From Verrucomicrobiaceae bacterium (lineage in GTDB: Bacteria > Verrucomicrobiota > Verrucomicrobiia > Verrucomicrobiales > Verrucomicrobiaceae), in assembly GCA_019694165.1 (NCBI GenBank), contig JAIBCL010000022.1:1-64000 (forward strand): 64,000 nt of DNA, read 5' to 3'. The number at the start of each line of letters is the position of its first letter. Positions within the stretch are counted from its first letter, which is position 1. The notes below the pieces were generated by a model that saw nothing but the letters and a program-made list of their open reading frames with translations, searched no databases and was not told the origin of the DNA. Shown in pieces: positions 1 through 7,904 of the stretch. The translations under genes were made by a program, and so were the position numbers.

Positions 1-125
1 TAGCCTGGCGGATACTGCCCCGGCTGCGGCGCCTGCGCAGGCGCTGCTCCACCCTGCGCGGGCCCTACGGGCTTCGATGCGGAACTCGGTGGCGTCTGCG
101 GTGGCTGCGGCTGGTTCGTATCCAT
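1..125 (-). CDS. N-terminus of a Pro/Gln-rich protein (partial)
   Basis: An ATG at 125 opens a frame that runs leftwards off the window with no stop for 41 codons. The visible residues are almost all Pro, Gln, Ala and Gly (it begins MDTNQPQPPQTPP and reaches a QYPPG stretch). Such low-complexity leaders often precede membrane domains in this phylum, but no domain is visible, so no function is assigned. No convincing Shine-Dalgarno sequence precedes the ATG. The 131 bases to the next gene hold nothing recognisable. Confidence 0.5.
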   Translation of the reverse strand, partial: MDTNQPQPPQTPPSSASKPVGPAQGGAAPAQAPQPGQYPPG

Positions 126-256
126 GTGGAGAAAAGCGGAAATATTCGCCGCTGATTGTATCAACTCACACCTGCCGGACAAAGCCTTTATGCACCCGGG
201 CGCGTGAATAAGGGAGAACCCGTATCGGGGGCACTGCTCAGGATCGAAAGCCGTCG

Positions 257-1144
257 TCAGCGCCGGACACTCAACTCCCGATCCACCTGCCGCCGAAACC
301 CATGCAACCGCAGCGAGTGATCCGGCATCACGTCGAGCAACGTGTAGCCGCTGTTCTCTAGACCCGAGCCTTCCACCATCGCGACGAGCGTGCAGTAGTG
401 GATGCCGGTGATTTGCTGGTAGTCGTTCTTGTGCGAGTGGCCTTGGAAGACCGCGAGCACCTTGCCTGACTTCTCCAGCACGGCGCGCACCGCGCTCGCG
501 TTCTTCAGGTTGTGCGGCGCGCTTTCATCGATGCGCTGATGCGCGAAGATCACCACCGGCCCCTTCGCAGACGTGAGCTGCGCTTGCAGCCAGTCGAGTT
601 CCGACTGCGGGATCGCGCTGTCTTTCCAGTCGAAGTTCTCGCGCCCATACGCCACGCCGTCCTCGCGATAGCACGCATCGAGCACGATGAAGCGCACGCC
701 TGCTTCATCGAAGGCATAGTGCGGCGTCTTCGACATGCCCGTGTGCGCGGTGAATTCCTCCTTTGTCAGTGTCGTCACGCAGTGATTGCCCAGTACGTAA
801 TGGCGCGGCATCGAAAGACGGGCGTAGCGTTTCTCGATCGCGCCCAGCCACTCGATCTCCCGATCAACGGTCGTCGCCTTGTCGATCAGATCACCCAGCT
901 CGACCACAAACGCCGGCTTCTCCTGGTTAAAGTAGTCCACCGCTTCATCCAGCTTCCCCAGCGCCTCGCGGTAGAAGCGTGTCTTCGTCGGCTCCTTGTC
1001 CGCGTAATGCAGATCGGTCATCAAGCCGACACGCAGCAACGGCTTCGCGTCGGTGCCTGCGGCGGGCATGTGTGGCGCAGCCAGCCCGGCCAGGATGAGC
1101 GATCCCTGTTTCACAAAGGCACGGCGTCGAGCAGGATGATTCAT
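257..1144 (-). CDS. exported calcineurin-like metallophosphoesterase
   Basis: The 295-residue product has the metallophosphoesterase metal-site motifs in order: DLH at residues 44-46, GDLID, GNHC, a histidine in FAHQRID, and GHSH near the C-terminus. It probably hydrolyses a phosphoester outside the cytoplasm; the substrate cannot be told. The N-terminus carries RRRAFVK followed by a hydrophobic stretch, which resembles a twin-arginine signal. The start at 1144 is chosen because the signal begins there; an in-frame ATG at 1183 would overlap the upstream gene. It is the last gene of a three-gene operon with the unknown exported protein (13-base gap) and the sulfatase. Confidence 0.9.
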   Translation of the reverse strand: MNHPARRRAFVKQGSLILAGLAAPHMPAAGTDAKPLLRVGLMTDLHYADKEPTKTRFYREALGKLDEAVDYFNQEKPAFVVELGDLIDKATTVDREIEWLGAIEKRYARLSMPRHYVLGNHCVTTLTKEEFTAHTGMSKTPHYAFDEAGVRFIVLDACYREDGVAYGRENFDWKDSAIPQSELDWLQAQLTSAKGPVVIFAHQRIDESAPHNLKNASAVRAVLEKSGKVLAVFQGHSHKNDYQQITGIHYCTLVAMVEGSGLENSGYTLLDVMPDHSLRLHGFRRQVDRELSVRR

Positions 1145-1157
1145 GGCGGGACGGCGG

Positions 1158-2021
1158 TCAAAAGTGAAGGGACTTGTCGGCATGACGTGCCGCGGTTTCT
1201 GCGGCGAGCTTCCGTGCCGCCGACTTCCACGATGAAGCGTCCGCCGCTGCGCTGCGGACGACCATGACGGCCTCGAACTTCATCCCCTTCTTCACCTCCG
1301 AATGGGAATAGAGCTGCGTATATAGCTTGTGATACACCGTCTTGTCCCAATAGGCGGTCTTGATACCTTGTCCGGCCAGCGGCTCGGGAAACCATGCGAG
1401 CGCGATGCGTTTCGCCCCGGGATCGTAGAGGGCGGTCCATTTGGGATCGTCCTTCAATTTGAAATCTCCGCTGTTGTCGAACACGCCGTCCTTTATCGCG
1501 CCGTCGGGCATCTGCGCCATCCACTCGGCAGTCCGCGGCAGCCACGCGTGCATGAAGCCGTAAAGCGTGCCGATCTTCACATCGGCAGTGACTTCGTAGC
1601 GATGCCTCTCCAGAACCGCGTCGTCAGTCACGACATACGTCGCCTGCAGACGGAGCGGCCCTATGACGGAACGCTTTTCGATCACGGCCCGCGAGCCGGT
1701 GTACTGCACCTTGTCCACCAGTTCGCACACCCTGCCATCGACCGTGAGCGTCGTCTCGAGCACCTGCTCGATGCCGCCTTCGTTGTGGCCGGTGCCGATC
1801 CACTTGCCGCCTTCCTCGGCGAACACCGTCCCGTAGAATCCGTTCTTGTCGGCAATGAGTTCTCCGGCGTGAAGAATGCGATGGATGGTCCAGGCGCGAT
1901 CTCCGGCAAACTCGACCGTCAGGTCGCGCGTCTGGACGGTGACCAGCGACGGTGGTCCCGGCTTGAGCGCCTGAGCCGTGGCGAGAGAACAACCAGTGAG
2001 GAAAATCGCGATGCGCTTCAT
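1158..2021 (-). CDS. exported protein of unknown function in sulfatase operon
   Basis: The product is 287 residues with a Sec-type signal (MKRIAIFLTGCSLATAQA). The mature part is rich in beta-forming and aromatic residues and has no motif I recognise. The ATG at 2021 overlaps the sulfatase stop codon (ATGA), which implies translational coupling and fixes this start over the in-frame ATG at 2045. Lying between a sulfatase and a phosphoesterase, it may bind or process a carbohydrate or small ester, but that is inference from context only. Confidence 0.75.
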   Translation of the reverse strand: MKRIAIFLTGCSLATAQALKPGPPSLVTVQTRDLTVEFAGDRAWTIHRILHAGELIADKNGFYGTVFAEEGGKWIGTGHNEGGIEQVLETTLTVDGRVCELVDKVQYTGSRAVIEKRSVIGPLRLQATYVVTDDAVLERHRYEVTADVKIGTLYGFMHAWLPRTAEWMAQMPDGAIKDGVFDNSGDFKLKDDPKWTALYDPGAKRIALAWFPEPLAGQGIKTAYWDKTVYHKLYTQLYSHSEVKKGMKFEAVMVVRSAAADASSWKSAARKLAAETAARHADKSLHF

Positions 2022-3361
2022 GGTTTCATCGTCGGTTTCTGCCACGGCGCTTCGCCACCGCGCTGGCCTTGTTTCCGCAGCAATGCGCTGAGTTCGAGGA
2101 AGACCTTCTTGTTCTCCGCGGCGAGGTCCGTGGTTTCATACGGATCGTCCTTCAGGTTGTAGAGTTCCTGCGGGGCGAAGGGGCTGTCTTGCAGCAGCTT
2201 CCAGTCGCCGTGGATGATCGCGTCGATGGTCTTGCCTCCGTATTGCGGGCCGCCTTCGCGGCGGATGAAATAATGATCGCGTCCAGGCTCGGGCTGCGAT
2301 TGGCCGAGCAACGTCGGCAGGAAGGTGATGCCGTCGATGTTGCCCGGCACCGGCTGTCCCGCGACCTCGCAAGCGGTGGCGAAGATGTCCATGCTCATCG
2401 CCTGTCGTTCCGTGCTGCTGCCGGGTTTGATCTTCGCTGGCCAACGCGCCGCGCACGGCACGCGAAGCCCGCCTTCATACATGTGTGTCTTGCCGCTGCG
2501 CCACGGGCCGTTGTTCGCGCCGCTCGGCAGGAGGCCGCCGTTATCGCTGGTGAAGATGACGAGCGTGTTTTCTCTGAGCTTCAGTTCATCGAGCCGCGCG
2601 AGCACCTTGCCGATGCCGTCGTCGAGATGCTCGATGAGCGCGACGAGCTTCGCGCGCTTCTCATCGAGGGCGGGCTCGCGTGCCTTCACCTTCTCCAGCC
2701 ACGCAGGCGGTGGCTGCACCGGATCGTGCGGCGCGTTGTAGGCGAGATACAAGAAGAACGGCGACTTCGCTGCTGCGCGCTCGGTGAGGTAATCACATGC
2801 CCACTGCGTGAAGACATCCGTCGCGTGACCTTCCGGTTTCACCTCCTTCATGCCATCGCGCATGAAGTTCTGTCCGTGGCGCAGATGCGTCCAGTAGTCG
2901 TCCATCATGTCGCCGAGGAAGCCATGGAAATGATCGAAGCCGCGCTCAGCCGGTGTGTTCGGTGAGTTGATGCCGAGGTGCCACTTGCCCACGATCCCAC
3001 TGTGATAGCCCGCCTTCTTCAGCACCTGTGGCAGCAGCGTCGCCGACGCGGAGAGATAGCCCCAGTTGTTCTGCGGTTCCTCCTCACGAATCACACCCGG
3101 CACGCCGACACGATCGGGATGACAACCCGTGAGCAAGGCTGCGCGCGTCGGTGAACAGACACACGAGTTCGCGCGAAAGTTTTGAAACGTCATGCCCTGC
3201 GCGAAGAGCGAGTCGATGTGCGGCGTGCGAATGTCCTTCGTGCCGAAGGCCGAGTAATCCGCGCGTCCGAGATCATCGCAGAGGATGACGAGGACATTGG
3301 GTTTGTCCGCGGCACTGGCGAACGCGGCGGTGAAGATCAGGCTGAGAAGCGGGCGATGCAT
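2018..3361 (-). CDS. exported type I sulfatase (formylglycine-dependent)
   Basis: The 447-residue protein belongs to the alkaline phosphatase/sulfatase superfamily. After a signal peptide (cleavage near ASA-AD) come the metal-binding Asp pair in LCDDLG (residues 29-30), the C-x-P-x-R sulfatase signature at residues 69-73 (CSPTR, the Cys normally being matured to formylglycine), GKWHLG and FTSDNGG. It should remove sulfate from a glycan or other ester in the periplasm or outside. The frame extends upstream to 3616 but the signal peptide places the start at 3361. It heads the operon ahead of the unknown protein and the phosphoesterase. No formylglycine-generating or anSME gene is in this window. 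Confidence 0.95.
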   Translation of the reverse strand: MHRPLLSLIFTAAFASAADKPNVLVILCDDLGRADYSAFGTKDIRTPHIDSLFAQGMTFQNFRANSCVCSPTRAALLTGCHPDRVGVPGVIREEEPQNNWGYLSASATLLPQVLKKAGYHSGIVGKWHLGINSPNTPAERGFDHFHGFLGDMMDDYWTHLRHGQNFMRDGMKEVKPEGHATDVFTQWACDYLTERAAAKSPFFLYLAYNAPHDPVQPPPAWLEKVKAREPALDEKRAKLVALIEHLDDGIGKVLARLDELKLRENTLVIFTSDNGGLLPSGANNGPWRSGKTHMYEGGLRVPCAARWPAKIKPGSSTERQAMSMDIFATACEVAGQPVPGNIDGITFLPTLLGQSQPEPGRDHYFIRREGGPQYGGKTIDAIIHGDWKLLQDSPFAPQELYNLKDDPYETTDLAAENKKVFLELSALLRKQGQRGGEAPWQKPTMKP

Positions 3362-3429
3362 GAGATGGCCGACGATAATAACAGCCGGACTTGCGCGACA
3401 TTGCAGGCACTTGCATCGCGCCCGTCGAT

Positions 3430-3561
3430 TCAGCGCTCGATCTTGGCGGCATCCGGGCCGCCGTAATCGGCGGGAAGCGGAGCACCGGCCGGATTGTTGA
3501 GCATGTGCCTCCACAGAACACGATTGACGCCCTCCTTGGATTCTGCTGCGATGGCAAAACC
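3430..3561 (-). pseudogene. possible C-terminal relic of a lost gene
   Basis: Between the sulfatase and the DUF5009 gene, the minus strand reads about 40 codons with a protein-like ending (ESKEGVNRVLW, then PLPADYGGPDAAKIER and a TGA at 3430-3432). There is no start codon and the frame runs into the DUF5009 N-terminus, so it can only be a remnant. The NR(V/I)LW ending recalls the C-termini of YncE/alkaline-phosphatase type proteins, but this comparison is from memory. It may equally be chance coding-like sequence. Confidence 0.25.
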
Positions 3562-4761
3562 ATGAGCACCCAGAATACCACGCCGCCCGATGCCAAGCCG
3601 GAACGCCTCGTCTCACTCGATGCCTACCGCGGCTTTGTCATGTTCTTGATGGCGGCGGAGATGCTGCGGGTGCCGTCGGTGGCGGCTCACTTCAAGGACA
3701 GCGCGGTTTGGCAATGGCTGTCGTTTCACAGCGGGCATGTGGCGTGGACGGGATGCTCGCTGCATGATCTGATCCAGCCATCGTTCAGCTTCATGGTGGG
3801 CGCTGCGCTGCCGTTCTCCATCGCGAGCCGCGGCGCGCGAGGGCAGTCGAAAGCAATGATGTGGGGCCACGCGTTGTTCCGCTCGCTGCTGCTGATACTG
3901 CTCGGCGTGTTTTTGCGCTCGATCGGCAAACCTCAGACCTACTGGACCTTTGAGGACACGCTGTCGCAGATCGGTCTCGGCTATCCGTTTCTGTTTGCGC
4001 TCGGCTTTGCCAGCGCGCGCGCGCGAAGAAACACGCTCTGGACGATCGCCGTCGGCTACTGGTTGTTTTTCGCGCTTTACACACCCGCGCCGGATCACTC
4101 GCCGGCAATGGCAGGCGTGCCGGAAGGATGGACCCATGATTTCACGGGTTTCGCCGCGCACTGGAACATCAACAACAACCCCGCCTGGGCCTTTGACCGC
4201 TGGTTCCTGAATCTGCTTCCGCGCGCGAAGGAGTTCGCCGGCAGTCCGGGCGGGTATTCGACGCTGAGCTTCATTCCCACGCTCGGCACGATGTTGCTTG
4301 GCTTGATTGCAGGCCAGTGGCTGAAGGACAGGCAGGAGCCGTTGAAGGCGTTGAAGCGGCTGATCATGGCCGGCGCGGTTTTTCTCGGATTCGGCCTGCT
4401 GCTCGATGCCTCGGGCCTCTGTCCGTCCGTGAAGAAAATATGGACGCCGGCTTGGATTTTCGTCAGCGGCGGCTGGTGCTGCCTGCTGATGGCGGCGTTC
4501 TACGGCATCATCGACATCGCGCGACTTCAGCGCTGGGCTTTTCCGTTTGTGGTGATCGGCATGAACTCCATCGCGATGTATGTGATGGCCCACACGATGG
4601 ATGATTTCGTGGGCAAATCGTTGGACACGCACCTGGGCAGGAACTGGGCGCAGATCGCAGGTGATGTCTTTGCGCCCATGCTGCACGGGGCGGCGGTGCT
4701 CCTGATCCTGTGGCTGATCCTGCTGTGGATGTACCGGCGGCGCATCTTCCTGCGCATCTGA
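3562..4761 (+). CDS. DUF5009 / heparan-alpha-glucosaminide acetyltransferase-like membrane protein
   Basis: The 399-residue protein opens with a short polar leader and then RLVSLDAYRGFVMFLM, the typical first helix of the DUF5009/DUF1624 (NagX, COG4299) family, followed by roughly ten to eleven membrane helices. Family members are thought to move acyl groups onto sugars across the membrane. Conserved features visible are the D-x-Y/F-RG motif in helix 1 and a histidine in a SGHVAWTG stretch. The start at 3562 is chosen because the upstream extension in the same frame lacks hydrophobic or family features. It is transcribed divergently from the sulfatase operon, which suggests a shared glycan substrate. 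Confidence 0.85.
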   Translation: MSTQNTTPPDAKPERLVSLDAYRGFVMFLMAAEMLRVPSVAAHFKDSAVWQWLSFHSGHVAWTGCSLHDLIQPSFSFMVGAALPFSIASRGARGQSKAMMWGHALFRSLLLILLGVFLRSIGKPQTYWTFEDTLSQIGLGYPFLFALGFASARARRNTLWTIAVGYWLFFALYTPAPDHSPAMAGVPEGWTHDFTGFAAHWNINNNPAWAFDRWFLNLLPRAKEFAGSPGGYSTLSFIPTLGTMLLGLIAGQWLKDRQEPLKALKRLIMAGAVFLGFGLLLDASGLCPSVKKIWTPAWIFVSGGWCCLLMAAFYGIIDIARLQRWAFPFVVIGMNSIAMYVMAHTMDDFVGKSLDTHLGRNWAQIAGDVFAPMLHGAAVLLILWLILLWMYRRRIFLRI

Positions 4762-4876
4762 AAATTTTTTTCACCGCCTTGAATAGGTGTGGCGGGCCTC
4801 CGTCACAGGTGTTGTCGCCGGTCTCATCGAATCCGAAACGAGATCGAGGACGCAAAAACCAAACCACATTCCTGCC

Positions 4877-5242
4877 ATGAAAACATTCTCCCTAGCGGCC
4901 CTCACCGGTGCGCTCGTCTTCACCTCAAGCCTCGCCTTTGCGGGTCCGCGCTGCGCGCCCGACCCGTTCCCTGGGCGCGCGTTTGTCCGCGGTCACATCG
5001 GCCCCGTGGCCGTCGGCATCGTGCCTTCGCCGCTGTTGCGCTTCGCTCCGCGCGCATTCGTCCCCGCGCCGAGACCCGCCTATGTGCCGGGACCGCGTCG
5101 CGAGTTCGTCGTCGGTCACGTCGCGCCGCAGCCGCCGGTGGTGCGTGTCGATCCGACGCCCACGCCTGCCGGCCCGGGGTCAAACAAGCCGCCGAAGCCC
5201 CAGGGCAATGGCGGCAGCCGGCCACCAAGGCCCGCAAGCTGA
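4877..5242 (+). CDS. small exported proline-rich protein
   Basis: The 121-residue product has a clear Sec signal (MKTFSLAALTGALVFTSSLAFA) and a mature part dominated by Pro, Arg, Gly and Val, with repeated PAPRPAYVPGPRR-like runs and a low-complexity Pro/Gly tail. No family is recognised. The start at 4877 matches the signal peptide; the upstream in-frame ATG at 4787 would bury it. A 10-bp-stem hairpin follows about 40 bases after the stop, so it is probably a single-gene unit. Confidence 0.7.
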   Translation: MKTFSLAALTGALVFTSSLAFAGPRCAPDPFPGRAFVRGHIGPVAVGIVPSPLLRFAPRAFVPAPRPAYVPGPRREFVVGHVAPQPPVVRVDPTPTPAGPGSNKPPKPQGNGGSRPPRPAS

Positions 5243-5279
5243 GCCGCGAGCCGCCCACTTCCAGAACCTGACCGTTCGG

Positions 5280-5317
5280 GTCCCCGCCGTGATGACAACT
5301 GCTTGTCCGGCGGGGAC
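5280..5317 (+). terminator. probable terminator hairpin after the small exported protein
   Basis: A perfect 10-bp inverted repeat (GTCCCCGCCG and its complement) with an 18-base loop is followed by a short T-rich stretch (TTCTT). The loop is long and the T tract weak, so termination may be partial. Confidence 0.55.
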
Positions 5318-5445
5318 TTCTTATGAAGCGCCATGCGATCCGCGCGCGGCCGGACGCGAATACCGCCGCTGCCGTCGATGTTGCCACGACGAAAACGCAA
5401 CCATCCGGCCGCCGCAGCAAAACGTATCTCAGGCAAGACGCCGCC

Positions 5446-5748
5446 ATGCTCTCTCCCACACCGCTCAAACCCGAGGCCATCGCCGCCGCACTCACCACGC
5501 TGCCCGGCTGGGAACAGCACGGGACGGCCATCACGAAGAAGTGGAAGTTCAAGACTTACCTCGCCGGCATCGACTTCGTGACACAGGTGGCAAAGGCCTC
5601 CGAGGCACTGGATCACCATCCCGACCTGCGTGTCGGCTGGCGCAAAGTGGAGGCCACGCTCAGCACGCATGTGGCAAACGGACTCACGGAATATGACATC
5701 GAACTCGCACGGCAGATCGACAAGGTCTTCGAAGGCTTTGCGACGTGA
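5446..5748 (+). CDS. phhB: pterin-4a-carbinolamine dehydratase
   Basis: The 100-residue protein fits the PCD/DCoH family in length and motif. It contains ALDHHPDLRVGW followed by VEATLSTH and GLTEYDIELARQID, matching the family's EKxxHHPE...V...L.TH...GLT..D..LA signature; the paired histidines are the catalytic site that dehydrates 4a-hydroxytetrahydropterin. The frame extends upstream to 5323, but the family N-terminus begins at the ATG at 5446. No phenylalanine hydroxylase gene is adjacent, so its role here may be general pterin recycling or molybdopterin-related. Confidence 0.93.
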   Translation: MLSPTPLKPEAIAAALTTLPGWEQHGTAITKKWKFKTYLAGIDFVTQVAKASEALDHHPDLRVGWRKVEATLSTHVANGLTEYDIELARQIDKVFEGFAT

Positions 5749-5811
5749 CGGAGGGGGGGATGTTGCGAGGGATGGCCGATGGTCGCCGACCGTTGCACGC
5801 CCGCCGCCGGC

Positions 5812-6033
5812 TCAGCGCCGGGGCCACCAACCGTCGTAAAATATCTTCTGCTCGACGGGATCCCGGTGCTTTGGCTTGCGCTTTTTCTTTTTGCGATCGG
5901 GATCATGCGCGCAGCCTGACACAAGCCCGGCCACCACGCCAGCGAGCAGGAATCCCTTGAGCACGCGATGCCACCGGATGGCGCGTACGGCTGAGAAAAG
6001 AGGTCGTGCAATGCGTGCGGCGGATTCTGTCAT
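5812..6033 (-). CDS. small lipoprotein
   Basis: The 73-residue product has a hydrophobic segment ending in the lipobox LVSGC (mature Cys followed by AHDPD), then a very basic KKKKRKPKHRD stretch and an aromatic end (FYDGWWPRR). It should be lipidated and envelope-bound. The start at 6033 gives a normal-length signal; the ATG at 6072 is also in frame. No function can be assigned. It is last in a minus-strand run after the PIG-L deacetylase. Confidence 0.65.
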   Translation of the reverse strand: MTESAARIARPLFSAVRAIRWHRVLKGFLLAGVVAGLVSGCAHDPDRKKKKRKPKHRDPVEQKIFYDGWWPRR

Positions 6034-6137
6034 GGCGGGCGCATGTATCGGACACGCGTCCTGCATTGGCAACCTGCATCACGCCGCGCCGGAGCGCGCT
6101 TCCTGCTCATTCTCTGCCAGTCGCCCGGTCACTCCCC

Positions 6138-7052
6138 TTATGGAAAGAAGGGAAACAAAGCCTTGATCTCCTCCCTGGTCGGCTGGCGGCCGTACTCGCA
6201 GATCTCAAACGCCTCGGCAAACTTCACTGCCTTCCCCCGTTCCGGGCCGTACCACCTGATGAGGTCATCGCGAAAGCGGTCCGCCTCTCCGCCCTGGCGC
6301 TTCTCCCAGCGCTCGCGCAGCCACGCCTTCCGCCCGGCCACGTCTTCCGCCGGCGGCACCTTCGCCACGGATTCCGCGCTCCCGTCCGCGCCGCCCTCGT
6401 AATGTTGCGAGGCCATTTCGTGAATGGCATTCACCTTCTGATCGAACACATCGTCCACCGAGACGATGATGTCCGCCTTGAAGGGATAGGGCTTCTGAAA
6501 GCGGTCGCTCGAATACAGGAAGAGCGGGTTCTTCTTCAGCGGCGGCACGCTGGTGCAGACGAAGGGCACGGCCACCATGTAGGCGGCGTCCTGCACCAGC
6601 ACGCCGACGTAGCGATGGTCCGGATGGTAGTCCCACGGCCGGTGGGAGATGACGATGTCCGCCTTCCACTCGCGGATGAGCTTGATGATCTTCATGCGGT
6701 TCTCGAGCGAGGGCATCAGCTCGCCGTCGTGAATGTCGAGCACCTCGGTGGCCACGCCGAGCATGTCATCGGTCTTTGTGACCTCCGCCAGCCGGCGCTG
6801 CGCCAGCGGCGCGCCGGCGATCTGCCAGTGGCCGATGTCCCCATTGGTCACCGAGACGAGCTTCACATGATGGCCGAGCTTCGCCCATTTCGCACCCACG
6901 CCGCCGGCCTTGTACTGCGCATCGTCAGGATGCGCGCCGAAAACGATGATGCGCAGCCTGCCGTCATCCGCCTGCGCACGCAAGGCGCCGGCTCCGGTGA
7001 AAAATGCGAACGAGCAGATGGCCAGCGTGCCGAGGAGATGGTGCGGTTTCAT
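6138..7052 (-). CDS. exported PIG-L / LmbE-family deacetylase
   Basis: The 304-residue protein has a Sec signal ending near LRAQA, then the family's zinc motif AHPDD at residues 40-44 (metal ligands His and Asp, catalytic Asp) and the third ligand in YHPDHRYVG. Such enzymes N-deacetylate GlcNAc-type sugars or related amides. The C-terminal half, with a GGADGSAES insertion and a WYGPERG end, is typical of exported planctomycete and verrucomicrobial members. The start at 7052 is set by the signal peptide; the frame extends uselessly to 7208. Confidence 0.9.
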   Translation of the reverse strand: MKPHHLLGTLAICSFAFFTGAGALRAQADDGRLRIIVFGAHPDDAQYKAGGVGAKWAKLGHHVKLVSVTNGDIGHWQIAGAPLAQRRLAEVTKTDDMLGVATEVLDIHDGELMPSLENRMKIIKLIREWKADIVISHRPWDYHPDHRYVGVLVQDAAYMVAVPFVCTSVPPLKKNPLFLYSSDRFQKPYPFKADIIVSVDDVFDQKVNAIHEMASQHYEGGADGSAESVAKVPPAEDVAGRKAWLRERWEKRQGGEADRFRDDLIRWYGPERGKAVKFAEAFEICEYGRQPTREEIKALFPFFP

Positions 7053-7123
7053 GGTGAGGTGCGAATCATACGCGGCCCGGCGGACGGATTTGGTGGCAAA
7101 GCAGGAAAAGATCTCCCCGGCGG

Positions 7124-7843
7124 TCAGATGACTCGATCGGTGGCCGGCGGCCCGTCCATCGCCGCCCCGTCGCAGTCGATCCACTCTCCGCTGCGCCAGT
7201 CCAGCCATTGAAGGGCGCGGAAGCGCTTCTTGTAGTCATAGGCGCTGCTCTCGAGCGTCGCATAGCCTGGATAGTAATGCCGGAGGCCGAGCGCGCGGCA
7301 GTGCTCGATCTCCCGCAGCATCGTCAGTGTGCCGAGGCTGCGCCGGGAGTGGTCGAGATCGAAGACCCCGTAGATGCTGGAAGCCGCCGTCGCGCCGACG
7401 GCGAGGAAGCTGGCGGCCACGAGCCCGCCGCCGACGGATGCGCGAAGCTCGAGACACTCGCACGGCAGCGTGGCGGGGCTGCCCGCGTGAAGATAGTCGG
7501 AAAGGAACCCGGGCGGGTTTGCCTTGAAGCGCGTCTTGTGGCGCTGAAACATGGCCTGCACCTCGGCGTCGGCACGCGCGGGCACGATCTCCCAGTCCAC
7601 GTCCTCATTGCGCGCCAGCACCCGCTTCTGGCTGCGGGAAAAGAAATGGCGCGTGAGATCGATGCGCAGCGGGCGGATGTGCTGCAGCCCGGCCGTGATC
7701 TCGTCGAACTGCAGGCTGTACCGGAAAAAGTGGCAGCCAAAGTGCCTCCAGCCGGCGGCCCAGGCTGCATCCATCAATTCGGGCGGGACCGCGCCGGCGG
7801 TCTCGAAGCTTTCATTGATGAACAGGCTGTCTTCAAACGTCAT
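7124..7843 (-). CDS. arginyl/leucyl-tRNA-protein transferase-like protein (ATE/Bpt)
   Basis: The 239-residue protein matches the Bpt/ATE family in length and layout. The N-terminal half has GWRHFGCHFFR and later PLRIDL followed by SRSQKRVLARN, all typical ATE_N landmarks; the C-terminal half has the GNAT-like YYPGYA and YDYKKRFRALQ segments of ATE_C. The family transfers Arg or Leu from tRNA to protein N-termini for N-end-rule degradation. The N-terminal cysteines that normally sit around the CxxC of ATE_N are not visible here. Spacing of 61 and 71 bases to its neighbours suggests one transcript with the FHA and PIG-L genes. Confidence 0.8.
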   Translation of the reverse strand: MTFEDSLFINESFETAGAVPPELMDAAWAAGWRHFGCHFFRYSLQFDEITAGLQHIRPLRIDLTRHFFSRSQKRVLARNEDVDWEIVPARADAEVQAMFQRHKTRFKANPPGFLSDYLHAGSPATLPCECLELRASVGGGLVAASFLAVGATAASSIYGVFDLDHSRRSLGTLTMLREIEHCRALGLRHYYPGYATLESSAYDYKKRFRALQWLDWRSGEWIDCDGAAMDGPPATDRVI

Positions 7844-7904
7844 GACGCCCGTGTGCTTTGACGACGCCGGTCCGCCAGTCGTTGTCCCGCGGCGCGCTCG
7901 TCTC

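Noticed and set aside
512-1267. Long open frame opposite the phosphoesterase gene
   Set aside because: It lies antisense to clear motifs, is Arg-rich and has no family features.
2018-3616. Longer sulfatase start at 3616
   Set aside because: It would put over 80 unrelated residues ahead of a clear signal peptide.
6006-7211. 400-codon open frame opposite the PIG-L gene
   Set aside because: The opposite strand encodes AHPDD and other zinc motifs; this frame is a high-GC shadow.
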